Of a stretch of DNA of 64,000 nt, positions 16,336 through 24,222 are shown one piece after another. Every line of letters starts with the position of its first letter. Position 1 is the stretch's first letter. Both the position numbers and the translations under genes were made by a program. Source of the DNA: Chitinophaga sp. SYP-B3965. GTDB taxonomy: Bacteria; Bacteroidota; Bacteroidia; Chitinophagales; Chitinophagaceae. The stretch lies in NCBI RefSeq assembly GCF_009647655.1, contig NZ_WJFD01000003.1, forward strand, positions 248,001 through 312,000, in the 5' to 3' direction. The notes under the pieces were generated by a model. The model did not search any database and was not told the origin of the DNA. It saw nothing but the letters and a program-made list of their open reading frames with translations.

Positions 16336-18216
16336 ATGAAATTGCAGGACCACGCGGCATCTCTCAGCGAAGTACATCAAAGCATAGATACAACTGGCAA
16401 AAACACCAGCAAATGGCGCAGGATATTGGCTTTCTTTGGCCCCGCGTATTTAGTAAGTGTGGGTTATATGGACCCCGGAAACTGGGCCACAGACTTAGCA
16501 GGCGGTAGTAAATTCGGCTATACGCTCCTTTGGGTTTTAGTGATGAGTAACCTGATGGCTTTGCTGCTGCAAAGTCTCAGTGCCCGGCTTGGTATAGTTC
16601 GTGGGCGTGACCTTGCACAGGCCAACAGGGAAACTTATCCGGCGCCGGTGAACTTTGTATTGTATATCCTCGCAGAGATTGCCATTGCAGCGACGGACCT
16701 TGCAGAAGTATTAGGTATGGCCATCGGGATACAACTCTTAACGGGTATGCCTTTGATGTGGGGTGTTTCGCTGACGGTGTTAGATACTTTCCTGTTGTTA
16801 TTATTACAACGTTATGGCATCCGTAAGATGGAAGCTTTTATCATTGCGCTGGTGGCCATTGTGGGCACCTCCTTCCTCATACAACTTTTACTGGCTAAAC
16901 CGGATATGGCAGAAGTGGTAACGGGTTTCGTTCCTTCCCTTCCGGATGAAACGGCTTTATACATTGCCATTGGGATCATTGGCGCTACGGTGATGCCGCA
17001 TAATTTATATCTCCATTCTGCTTTGGTGCAAACGCGGAAGATCAAAAAAACGGAAGAGGGCATTAAGCAGGCTATTAGAATTAATTTCTGGGATACTACC
17101 ATTGCGCTGAACCTGGCCTTCTTTGTGAATGCAGCCATCCTCATACTGGCGGCCTCTGTTTTCTTTAAAGCGGGACATACAGAAATTGCGGATCTGCATG
17201 AAGCGCATCGGATGCTGGAACCTTTGCTGGGTGGAAAGTTGGCTCCTATCCTTTTTGCAGTGGCATTGATTGCAGCAGGGCAAAGTTCTACGGTAACGGG
17301 TACACTGGCAGGGCAAATTGTAATGGAAGGTTATCTGCGTTTGCGGATCAATCCCTGGTTGCGAAGATTGATCACCCGGCTGGTGGCTATTGTGCCTGCA
17401 CTTATTGTGATATGGGTTTCAGGAGAAGAAAAGATAGGGCACTTGCTGGTGTTTAGCCAGGTGTTACTGAGTTTGCAATTAGGCTTTGCCGTTATTCCGC
17501 TGATCCACTTTGTAAGTGATAAACAAACGATGGGGCAGTTTGCCATCAGGTGGCATGTAAAAGTAGCGGCATGGCTGATTGCCACTGTTTTGGTGTATCT
17601 TAATATACGTATGGTATATTCCGAAGCCAGCACTTTTATCCGTGAGAATCAAAATATATGGATAGATCTACTGATCGTATTCATAGGGGTGATATTTGTT
17701 GCCCTGCTGGTGACTACTATTATCTATCCGTTCCTTAGCCGTTATCGTCAGAAAGGTTCTGCGCGTATGCATCCTACACAGGTAACATTGGGCAACCTGG
17801 AAGCGCCTAAGTATAAAAAGATCGCTTTGGCTTTGGACTTTTCCCAGTTCGATGAAAAGATCATTGCGAATGCATTGGCACAAGGGCAACCGGATACAGA
17901 ATATGTGCTGATCCATATTGTGGAAAGTGCTTCTGCCCGTTACTTCGGGAAAGATGCAGATGACTTTGAAACGCGGAAAGACCAGGAACAGCTGGATACT
18001 TACCTTGCCCTGCTGCAAAGTAAGAACATCCGTGCGAAAGGGATCTTAGGGTACCGTCATCGTGCAAAAGAAATTGTGCGCATCGTTAAACAGGAGCAGG
18101 CGGATCTGCTGATCCTTGGCGGGCATGGGCATACGGGCATCAAGGATTGGATCTATGGCGAAACGGTGAACAATGTGCGGCATTATGTACATATTCCTGT
18201 ATTAGTAGTACAATAA
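16336..18216 (+). CDS. Nramp divalent metal transporter fused to a universal stress protein domain
   Basis: Residues 30-470 form an Nramp/MntH transporter with the ion-site motifs MDPGNW (near residue 46) and MPHNLYLHSALVQTR (near 220), and 10-11 membrane helices. Residues about 490-626 form a cytosolic UspA-like domain ending GGHGHTGIKDWIYGETVNNVRHYVHIPVLVV, which has the ATP-binding G-x2-G-x9-G pattern in relaxed form. It should import Mn2+ or Fe2+ with protons, and the USP tail may tune transport by nucleotide binding (inference). It lies in one operon with the DtxR-type regulator upstream and the FlK-like gene downstream, with 9-base gaps on both sides. Confidence 0.93.
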   Translation: MKLQDHAASLSEVHQSIDTTGKNTSKWRRILAFFGPAYLVSVGYMDPGNWATDLAGGSKFGYTLLWVLVMSNLMALLLQSLSARLGIVRGRDLAQANRETYPAPVNFVLYILAEIAIAATDLAEVLGMAIGIQLLTGMPLMWGVSLTVLDTFLLLLLQRYGIRKMEAFIIALVAIVGTSFLIQLLLAKPDMAEVVTGFVPSLPDETALYIAIGIIGATVMPHNLYLHSALVQTRKIKKTEEGIKQAIRINFWDTTIALNLAFFVNAAILILAASVFFKAGHTEIADLHEAHRMLEPLLGGKLAPILFAVALIAAGQSSTVTGTLAGQIVMEGYLRLRINPWLRRLITRLVAIVPALIVIWVSGEEKIGHLLVFSQVLLSLQLGFAVIPLIHFVSDKQTMGQFAIRWHVKVAAWLIATVLVYLNIRMVYSEASTFIRENQNIWIDLLIVFIGVIFVALLVTTIIYPFLSRYRQKGSARMHPTQVTLGNLEAPKYKKIALALDFSQFDEKIIANALAQGQPDTEYVLIHIVESASARYFGKDADDFETRKDQEQLDTYLALLQSKNIRAKGILGYRHRAKEIVRIVKQEQADLLILGGHGHTGIKDWIYGETVNNVRHYVHIPVLVVQ

Positions 18217-18225
18217 ACATATTTC

Positions 18226-18630
18226 ATGTTAGACATTTTTCAACCCGGTGATGTTAAAACTTTCCAACGCATAGTGCGGAAAGAAGACTGTGCTGCATTT
18301 GACAGTGGACTGGTGCATCCTGTGTATGCTACGTTTGCATTGGCACGGGATGCGGAATGGTGTTGCCGTTTGTTTGTGCTGGAGATGAAAGAAACAGATG
18401 AAGAAGGGATTGGAACGATGCTTAGTTTGCAGCATGTGTCTCCTGCTCTTGAAGGCAGTACAGTTGATTTCATAGCAACGGTGAAAGCGATCAATGGGCA
18501 TGAGATTATCTGCACGTTGGAAATAAAGGTGGGTGATAGGGTTATTGCTACGGGGGAAAATGGGCAGAAGATCTTGAAGAAGGAAAAGCTGGAGGGGTTG
18601 TTTAAGAGATTGAATCCGTCTTCCTCTTAA
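18226..18630 (+). CDS. FlK-like hotdog thioesterase
   Basis: The 134-residue protein fits the fluoroacetyl-CoA thioesterase-like hotdog family: VHPVYATFALARDAEWCCRL, GTMLSLQHVSPALEGSTVDFIATVKAINGHEIICTLEIKVGDRVIATGENGQKIL. The family hydrolyses small acyl-CoA esters, but most members are untested and the substrate here is unknown. It is the last gene of the regulator-Nramp operon, an odd partner for metal uptake. Confidence 0.75.
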   Translation: MLDIFQPGDVKTFQRIVRKEDCAAFDSGLVHPVYATFALARDAEWCCRLFVLEMKETDEEGIGTMLSLQHVSPALEGSTVDFIATVKAINGHEIICTLEIKVGDRVIATGENGQKILKKEKLEGLFKRLNPSSS

Positions 18631-18633
18631 TAA

Positions 18634-18650
18634 TCGGAGAAATTCTCCGA
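18634..18650 (+). promoter_or_regulatory. Palindromic operator-like site
   Basis: TCGGAGAA-A-TTCTCCGA is a perfect 17-base palindrome with no T-run after it. It lies 33 bases upstream of the TTG of the promoter for the HTH gene at 18763 and directly after the thioesterase stop codon, so it may be the binding site of that HTH protein. Confidence 0.4.
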
Positions 18651-18682
18651 AACAGGCAATATTTTCGGCGGTTTAAATTGCG

Positions 18683-18710
18683 TTGAATCAAATGAAGGGT
18701 TGTATTTTTG
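18683..18710 (+). promoter_or_regulatory. Promoter of the HTH gene
   Basis: TATTTTTG (18703-18710) is a perfect -7 element; TTG at 18683-18685 is 17 bases upstream, slightly short of the usual spacing. It implies transcription from about 18716 and excludes start codons before that point. Confidence 0.5.
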
Positions 18711-18762
18711 CAACATATCAATCAAGCATAGAAATAACTGGATGATTGTTATTTATCAAAAA

Positions 18763-19026
18763 ATGGCTACGAAACTAGATCTTATTTATGAAAGGGTGCC
18801 AGAACATACAAAGGTACTGGTATCAAAGTCCTTCGATATTTCGGAAAGGATACTTGATATATTAGAGGAGAAGCACTGGACACAAAAAGATCTTGGTGAA
18901 AGGCTCTCTAAAAAAGAATCAGAGATCAGTAAGTGGATGAAAGGAACTCATAATTTTACGTCCGAGATGATCGCTAAAATAGAAATTGCTTTAGGACAAA
19001 TGATCCTTGATAGCAAATCAAAATAA
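18763..19026 (+). CDS. XRE-family helix-turn-helix regulator
   Basis: The 87-residue protein has a short N-terminal helix (YERVPEHTKVLVSKSFDISERI) then a lambda-repressor-like HTH (WTQKDLGERLSKKESEISKWMKGTHNFTSEMIAKIEIALG). This form is common in Bacteroidota as an orphan regulator or as an antitoxin, but no toxin-like gene is next to it. The ATG at 18763 is chosen because the promoter (-7 box ending 18710) excludes the start at 18700. Confidence 0.83.
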   Translation: MATKLDLIYERVPEHTKVLVSKSFDISERILDILEEKHWTQKDLGERLSKKESEISKWMKGTHNFTSEMIAKIEIALGQMILDSKSK

Positions 19027-19053
19027 CATTGTCCTCCTTTGATGCATAAAAGC

Positions 19054-19080
19054 GTTGGGGCTAATAATTACAACCCCAAC
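19054..19080 (-). terminator. Terminator of the LiaF-LytS-LytTR operon
   Basis: GTTGGGG (19054-19060) pairs with CCCCAAC (19074-19080). On the minus strand the hairpin is followed by GCTTTTATG. The loop holds the stop codon of the LytTR gene (19068-19070). The T-run is short, so termination may be incomplete. Confidence 0.5.
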
Positions 19081-19799
19081 ACTTCCTTCAACTTCGGATA
19101 ACCCGTTTTGCTGACTAATATCTTACTACCATCCCGCAGGATAGCCAGATAAGTTTCTTTCTCATAAGGATCAATACGTGTGATCTGGCTTACATTTAAA
19201 ATAAAAGAACGATGCACGCGGATGAATTGCTGCGGGTCCAGCATCTTTTCAAAGAAGGCCATGGTTTTATTCTTCAGGAATGATCCTTCCGTTGTCACGA
19301 TCTTCACATAATCATCCGCTGCTTCCAGGTAATGGATATCTTGTACGGGGATGATCTTGATCTTACCATTGATCTTTACTACTACCCTGTTATGTTGCAT
19401 GGGCACTTCCTGAGAAGCGCTTTCCAGTAAAGCAGGTGTTACTTCTGTTTTTCTTTCCAGCATTTTCTGCAGAGCTTTATCAAACCTGTCTTTCGAAAAA
19501 GGTTTGAGCAGATAATCGATGGCGTTCACTTCAAATGCGCGGATAGCGTATTCTTCAAAAGCGGTGGTGAAGATCACACAGGGGATCTTATCTACCAGTT
19601 CCAGCATTTCAAAGCCGTTGATCTTGGGCATTTGGATGTCCAGGAAGATCAGGTCTGGCTGGTGTTGCTGGATGGCTTTCAGTCCTTCAAAGCCATCATT
19701 ACATTCCGCCACCACTTCTATCTGCGGGTGTGCCTGCAAAAACTCTTTCACTAATTCCCTTGCCAGCGGCTCATCGTCAATCAGAACTGTTTTTATCAT
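19068..19799 (-). CDS. LytTR-family response regulator
   Basis: The 243-residue protein begins MIKTVLIDDEPLARELVKEF, with a receiver domain (LIFLDIQMPKINGFEML, TTAFEEYAIRAFEVNAIDYLLKPF) and a C-terminal LytTR DNA-binding domain (VVVKINGKIKIIPVQDIHYLEAADDYVKIVTTEGSFL, FIRVHRSFILNVSQI). The start at 19799 fits the receiver fold; the extra 25 residues upstream lie in the kinase gene. It overlaps the end of the LytS-type kinase gene by 23 bases, so the two are co-translated as a pair. Confidence 0.93.
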   Translation of the reverse strand: MIKTVLIDDEPLARELVKEFLQAHPQIEVVAECNDGFEGLKAIQQHQPDLIFLDIQMPKINGFEMLELVDKIPCVIFTTAFEEYAIRAFEVNAIDYLLKPFSKDRFDKALQKMLERKTEVTPALLESASQEVPMQHNRVVVKINGKIKIIPVQDIHYLEAADDYVKIVTTEGSFLKNKTMAFFEKMLDPQQFIRVHRSFILNVSQITRIDPYEKETYLAILRDGSKILVSKTGYPKLKEVLGL

Positions 19800-20841
19800 G
19801 GAGTTGTGGTATTTTAATAAAGGTCGTAAATAAGTTATCGTTGATCTTTGTTTCCAGCAGCCCCTGCTGCGCAAATAACAGATATAATCTTCTGCGGATA
19901 GAGTTCAGGCCGAAACCTGTTCCCTGGTAGGGCTGCTGTTGCAAAGACGGATCAAAGGGATTGGAAACAGACACAACGAGCATGCCGTTCTCCTGCCAGG
20001 CTTTGATCTCTATGGTGATCGCGTCAATTGTATCGTACAGGCCGAATTTGATGGCGTTTTCAACTACGGGCTGTAACAACATCGGCGGAATTTGCATATT
20101 TGAAACATCGTCTGTATAACTCACGTTGGTGGTTAAACGGTGACGGAAGCGTACTTTTTCAATATCCAGGTATAGTTCAAGATATACCAGTTCTTCTTTC
20201 AGTGGTATCCAGAGCTGATCTTCTTTTTTGAGTGTGCCGCGCAGGAAATCACTTAGTTTCTGGATCATTACCCTGGCTTCTTCCGGGCGAATGGATACGA
20301 GCGCATTGATAGAGTTCAGACTGTTGAAGAGGAAGTGCGGTTGTAATTGCTGCCGCAGCTTGTATAACTCTGCTTCTTTGGATAATTTTTCCGCTGCTTC
20401 TTTCCGGGCCAGTACCTGCCGTTGTTCTTCTAATTCGTACATGAAAAAACTAACGAAACCTACACCGGTGATGAGCATCCAGCCCAGTACAAATCTTATG
20501 GGCATACTGTCTGCCAGCCATAACATGTAAGAAGGTTCATCTCCCACACAGGCTTTCAGAATGTAGTAAACTGCAGTTAACCATATTAGGCTGACAACGG
20601 TCGTTAAAAAAGCTACATATACATACCTGTTCTTTACCGGCCTGTAAGCTGCGAGCATTTGTGTGATAGCCGCTACAGCCATAAAAAGCAGGGTATTATG
20701 CACAACGCTTTCCGATACGGCTATCAGTATTTTCATGTGCAGCCAGTTATATAAAATAACGCGGTGCAGGTTGAGAAAAATAACGAAGCCAATGATGAAC
20801 GTCCAGCGGTAAGGCTTTTCTTTTAGCAGATAGGTAGCCAC
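19777..20841 (-). CDS. LytS/YehU-type sensor histidine kinase
   Basis: The 354-residue membrane protein has about four helices in the first 135 residues, a short coiled coil (VLARKEAAEKLSKEAELYKLRQQ), and the His_kinase domain with LQPHFLFNSLNSINALV as phospho-acceptor motif. The HATPase part shows MLLQPVVENAIKFGL and GTGFGLNSIRRRL. It should phosphorylate the overlapping LytTR regulator. It follows the DUF4288 gene by 4 bases. Confidence 0.93.
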   Translation of the reverse strand: MATYLLKEKPYRWTFIIGFVIFLNLHRVILYNWLHMKILIAVSESVVHNTLLFMAVAAITQMLAAYRPVKNRYVYVAFLTTVVSLIWLTAVYYILKACVGDEPSYMLWLADSMPIRFVLGWMLITGVGFVSFFMYELEEQRQVLARKEAAEKLSKEAELYKLRQQLQPHFLFNSLNSINALVSIRPEEARVMIQKLSDFLRGTLKKEDQLWIPLKEELVYLELYLDIEKVRFRHRLTTNVSYTDDVSNMQIPPMLLQPVVENAIKFGLYDTIDAITIEIKAWQENGMLVVSVSNPFDPSLQQQPYQGTGFGLNSIRRRLYLLFAQQGLLETKINDNLFTTFIKIPQLHDKNSSD

Positions 20842-20845
20842 AATT

Positions 20846-21199
20846 CTATACGTTTAGTTCAAAAGACTTCTGTGATTGTAACTGGGCTGCTTTCATCTGC
20901 AACAGGGCGATGTAGCTGCTGGCATTTTCTGGTTCTTCTACGCGGGAGTAAAGTTCCATACCGTCTTTCAGGTCATCCAGCGTGTATAGTTCCGGCACGT
21001 TGATGAAGCGCCATTCTACTAATTCTTCTCTTTGATTCTTAAATGCGTACTGCTCTTGTTCACCAATCTGCAGTGCTTTTTTCCAGGCCTCTTGTTTGTT
21101 TACGGCACTGATCAAACGCAACTGTTCGTCGAACTGCGGGAGGTGTTCTCCTTTTCCGCATATTATCTGGTAAACGATCTTTGCAACAAACCAATACAT
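20846..21199 (-). CDS. DUF4288 domain-containing protein
   Basis: The 117-residue soluble protein starts MYWFVAKIVYQIICGKG and has the DUF4288 pattern QFDEQLRLISAVNKQEAWKKALQIGEQEQ, then VEWRFINVPELY and GMELYSRVEEPENASSYI. The function of the domain is unknown. Here it sits between a LiaF-like gene (75 bases upstream) and the LytS-type kinase (4 bases downstream), which suggests a link to that envelope-sensing operon. Confidence 0.84.
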   Translation of the reverse strand: MYWFVAKIVYQIICGKGEHLPQFDEQLRLISAVNKQEAWKKALQIGEQEQYAFKNQREELVEWRFINVPELYTLDDLKDGMELYSRVEEPENASSYIALLQMKAAQLQSQKSFELNV

Positions 21200-21274
21200 G
21201 TTATTATGGTTTAATGATGATAAGGATGGAAGGGTAAAAAAACAATGAATAAAAGGGATGGCGGAAGGAAAGTA

Positions 21275-21982
21275 TTAAAAGCTTTTCAGGTCTACCCCAC
21301 CGAATACGCAGGAACCTCTGATGATCAAAACCTTGCCCGAATTGGCCATCGGCGGCACGCTGCGTTTATCTTCCACTCCGCCGAAGATGGTATTCACATC
21401 CATTCTTACATCCCAGCTGGCAGGAACGGTGATCTCCACCCCACCAAATACTGTTTCCACATTCAGGATGGCTTCTCCATTGATGTCTGCCTGTACAAAG
21501 TTCAGTTCTGTGCTACCGAAAACGGTGGTTACATTACCTCCTTTAAAATCTTTGGACAGGACCACTTTATTGGTACCGCTGAAAATTACGGTAGACTCTA
21601 AAAGGTCGTTGCTGGTACTGCCTTCCTGCACATAATTATCATATCGCTGTTTACGGGTACCGGCTTTACCTATGAGGGCGATACCAATAATGATGATAAT
21701 GGAAGGCCACATGAAACGATGGAAGTCCCAGGTAAAAGGAACAATTCTATTTACGAGGAATACACTACCTACCAGGATCATGATAAACCAACCGGCGCCC
21801 TGGAACTTACGTTTCAAAGCCATTCCAAAACCAATTACGATCAGTAACATGGGCCAGCTGATCACCCAATCCGGCATATTGAGGTTCATGCGGTCCAGGA
21901 AAAAGAATAAACCAATACACAGTACAACCACGCCGGCCCAGAGACCATGAGTACTATCTTGATGACGATTATATCTGCTCAT
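21275..21982 (-). CDS. LiaF-like membrane protein (LiaF transmembrane plus cell-wall-active antibiotics response C-terminal domain)
   Basis: The 235-residue protein has four membrane helices in pairs (residues about 14-60 and 65-110), then a repetitive beta domain in which the motif VFGG or VFGS recurs (NVTTVFGSTELNF, VETVFGGVEITVP, NTIFGGVEDKR, SCVFGGVDLKSF), matching the LiaF C-terminal beta-helix. In Firmicutes LiaF restrains a cell-envelope stress kinase. Its place at the head of a LytS/LytTR operon suggests the same modulatory job here, by inference. Confidence 0.87.
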   Translation of the reverse strand: MSRYNRHQDSTHGLWAGVVVLCIGLFFFLDRMNLNMPDWVISWPMLLIVIGFGMALKRKFQGAGWFIMILVGSVFLVNRIVPFTWDFHRFMWPSIIIIIGIALIGKAGTRKQRYDNYVQEGSTSNDLLESTVIFSGTNKVVLSKDFKGGNVTTVFGSTELNFVQADINGEAILNVETVFGGVEITVPASWDVRMDVNTIFGGVEDKRSVPPMANSGKVLIIRGSCVFGGVDLKSF

Positions 21983-22010
21983 TATTTTGTGTTTTTTAAA
22001 TTTTATGATA

Positions 22011-22041
22011 CAAATCTACTCCGGGGCTGTATTTGTATCAA
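22011..22041 (-). promoter_or_regulatory. Promoter of the LiaF-LytS-LytTR operon
   Basis: On the minus strand TTG (22041-22039) is followed after 20 bases by TAGATTTG (22018-22011), a full match to the Bacteroidota consensus. It lies 28 bases before the start codon at 21982. Confidence 0.72.
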
Positions 22042-22103
22042 TACTGCTTAGGCAGGAATGGGGGTATTACCGGTAAAACCGGGGAAATGACCGGTGAAAA
22101 TGT

Positions 22104-22772
22104 TTACATCTCTACAACGATGGATTTACCGCCTAATTTCTGAAGGGTGGATTGGATAGCAGCCACCATGGGATCGGGGCCACAGATATAGAAATGCTGG
22201 GAAAAGTCCTTCACTTTTGACCGGAGGTATACTTCATCTATCCGGTGGTTATCATAACCGGGGATGGCTTCATCGGTGAGGGTATTGATGAAATTGGGAC
22301 CTAATATCCGGCGGAATTCATCTTCCAGGATAATGTCCTCGCGGGCTTTATTGGAAAAGATCAGTTTGTTATTGCCCACTTTGCCTTCCTTTTCCAGGTG
22401 GCGAAAAATGGCAATAAATGGGGTGACGCCGGCCCCTCCGGCAATAAATACCCCTTCCCCTTCATAATGAATAGCTCCCCAGACATCGTGGATCCGTAAG
22501 CTGTCGCCAACTTTCAGCTGGCCCAGTTTGTTGGTTACACTGGGATGGGGGTGGTCATTATAGATCTTGATGGTGAATTCCAGGAAATCCCAGTTATTGA
22601 GGGCGGTGAAAGTAAAAGGGCGGAGCTGGTCTTCCCAGCCGGGCATGTTGATGGACACATCTGTCGCCTGCCCGGGCACAAATTCGTAGCCGACGGGCTT
22701 TTCGATCCTGAATCTCTTAACGTTATGGGTTACAGGGGTTATATCCAATATTGCAACAATATGTTCTGTCAT
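22104..22772 (-). CDS. FAD-binding ferredoxin/flavodoxin reductase-like oxidoreductase
   Basis: The 222-residue protein has the ferredoxin-NADP reductase layout: FAD domain with RPFTFTAL (FAD-binding R-x-x-T/S pattern) and the NAD(P)H domain with GEGVFIAGGAGVTPFIAIFRHL and HFYICGPDPMVAAIQSTL. It has no iron-sulphur domain of its own, so it needs a partner electron carrier. It is divergent from the isocitrate dehydrogenase gene, and the shared region holds two matched CCCAATTGT/ACAATTGGG half-sites. Confidence 0.88.
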   Translation of the reverse strand: MTEHIVAILDITPVTHNVKRFRIEKPVGYEFVPGQATDVSINMPGWEDQLRPFTFTALNNWDFLEFTIKIYNDHPHPSVTNKLGQLKVGDSLRIHDVWGAIHYEGEGVFIAGGAGVTPFIAIFRHLEKEGKVGNNKLIFSNKAREDIILEDEFRRILGPNFINTLTDEAIPGYDNHRIDEVYLRSKVKDFSQHFYICGPDPMVAAIQSTLQKLGGKSIVVEM

Positions 22773-22778
22773 AGCGCA

Positions 22779-22819
22779 CCCAATTGTACATCTAATTTAA
22801 GGTAATTATCACAATTGGG
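22779..22819. promoter_or_regulatory. Inverted repeat in the divergent reductase/icd region
   Basis: CCCAATTGT (22779-22787) and ACAATTGGG (22811-22819) are perfect inverted repeats with a 23-base spacer. Each contains the palindrome CAATTG, and the two CAATTG cores are 31 bases apart, about three helical turns. This would suit a regulator that binds two sites on one DNA face. Confidence 0.4.
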
Positions 22820-22845
22820 ATACCGCTTCCGTGTGACAAATGTGT

Positions 22846-22853
22846 TACCTTTG
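22846..22853 (+). promoter_or_regulatory. -7 element for the first isocitrate dehydrogenase gene
   Basis: TACCTTTG matches TAnnTTTG and ends 30 bases before the start codon at 22884. No convincing -33 element is seen. Confidence 0.5.
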
Positions 22854-22883
22854 CGGTCAATTATAAAACAATAACTCAGCAAT

Positions 22884-24149
22884 ATGCCGGCAGAAAAAAT
22901 TCAGATGATTAACGGGCAGATCAAGGTCCCTGCCCATCCTATTATTCCGTTCATTATTGGTGATGGCATAGGGCCGGATATCTGGCGTGCCAGTGTCCGG
23001 GTGTTTGATGCAGCCATAGAAAAGGCTTATGGCAGCGAACGTAAGATTGAGTGGAAAGAAGTACTGGCTGGTGAAAAGGCTTTCCAGGAAACCGGCGAAT
23101 GGCTTCCCAAAACCACGCTGGATGCACTGAAAGAGTACCTCGTATCTATCAAAGGCCCGCTGAGCACACCTGTAGGTGGCGGTATCCGTTCCCTGAACGT
23201 GGCAATGCGCCAGGAGCTTGACCTTTATGCATGCGTTCGTCCTGTACGCTGGTTCAACAAAGTGCCTTCTCCTGTAAAACATCCTGAGAAGGTAGACATG
23301 GTGATCTTCCGTGAAAACACAGAGGATATCTACGCTGGTATTGAATATATGTACGGTACGGAAGATGCCAACAAACTCCTGAAGTTCTTACAGGAAGAAC
23401 TGGGCGTTAAGCAGATCCGCTTCCCGGAAACCTCTTCTTTTGGTATCAAACCGGTATCTAAAGAAGGTACGGAAAGACTGGTACGTGCTGCTATTTCCTA
23501 TGCCATTGAACATAAAAAACCTTCTGTGACCATCGTGCACAAAGGGAATATCATGAAGTTCACGGAAGGTGGCTTCAAGAACTGGGGTTATGAACTGGCT
23601 GCCCGTGAGTTTGGTGAGCAGGTATATACCTGGGAACAATGGGAGAAAACCAAAGCAGAGAAAGGTGAAGATGAGGCCAACCGCGAAATCAAGGTAGCAC
23701 AGGCACATAACAAGATCATCATTAATGATGTGATCGCTGATAACTTCCTGCAACAGATACTGCTGGCGCCACAGGATTTCTCCGTGATTGCCACACTCAA
23801 CCTGAATGGTGACTATATCTCTGATGCCCTTGCCGCTGCGGTAGGTGGTATTGGTATTGCTCCGGGTGGTAACATCAACTATACTACCGGCCATGCTGTA
23901 TTTGAAGCTACACACGGCACAGCTCCCCGTTTTGCCAACACAGATACCATGAACCCTTCTTCCGTGATCCTTTCCGGTGTAATGATGCTGGAATACATGG
24001 GCTGGAAGGAAGCGGCAGAGATCATTGTACATGGCCTCAGCACAGCTATCATGCGTAAAAGGGTAACGATAGATTTCTACAAACTCATGGATGATGCCAC
24101 CCTGGTAAAATGCAGTGAATTTGGAGATGAGATCATCAAACACCTTTAA
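22884..24149 (+). CDS. icd: NADP-dependent isocitrate dehydrogenase, subfamily I (E. coli type)
   Basis: The 421-residue enzyme begins with PIIPFIIGDGIGPDIWRASVRVFDAA and carries the phosphate-site loop GPLSTPVGGGIRSLNVAMRQELDLYACVRPVRWF and RENTEDIYAGIEY. The metal and cofactor region reads GDYISDALAAAVGGIGIAPGGNIN and FEATHGTAPRFA. It converts isocitrate to 2-oxoglutarate in the TCA cycle. It is followed after 73 bases by a second isocitrate dehydrogenase of a different subfamily, which has its own promoter. Confidence 0.96.
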   Translation: MPAEKIQMINGQIKVPAHPIIPFIIGDGIGPDIWRASVRVFDAAIEKAYGSERKIEWKEVLAGEKAFQETGEWLPKTTLDALKEYLVSIKGPLSTPVGGGIRSLNVAMRQELDLYACVRPVRWFNKVPSPVKHPEKVDMVIFRENTEDIYAGIEYMYGTEDANKLLKFLQEELGVKQIRFPETSSFGIKPVSKEGTERLVRAAISYAIEHKKPSVTIVHKGNIMKFTEGGFKNWGYELAAREFGEQVYTWEQWEKTKAEKGEDEANREIKVAQAHNKIIINDVIADNFLQQILLAPQDFSVIATLNLNGDYISDALAAAVGGIGIAPGGNINYTTGHAVFEATHGTAPRFANTDTMNPSSVILSGVMMLEYMGWKEAAEIIVHGLSTAIMRKRVTIDFYKLMDDATLVKCSEFGDEIIKHL

Positions 24150-24151
24150 GC

Positions 24152-24182
24152 TTGTATATTATTCAGGCTATTTGTATATTTC
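24152..24182 (+). promoter_or_regulatory. Promoter of the second isocitrate dehydrogenase gene
   Basis: TTG (24152-24154) is followed after 20 bases by TATATTTC (24175-24182), one base off the -7 consensus. It lies between the two dehydrogenase genes, so the second can be transcribed alone. Confidence 0.55.
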
Positions 24183-24222
24183 GTGTTTACTATCGACACA
24201 TATTTAAAAAAACATTAAACCA

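Noticed and set aside
23388..24143. Long minus-strand frame opposite the first isocitrate dehydrogenase
   Set aside because: Result of codon bias on the opposite strand; the enzyme gene is certain.
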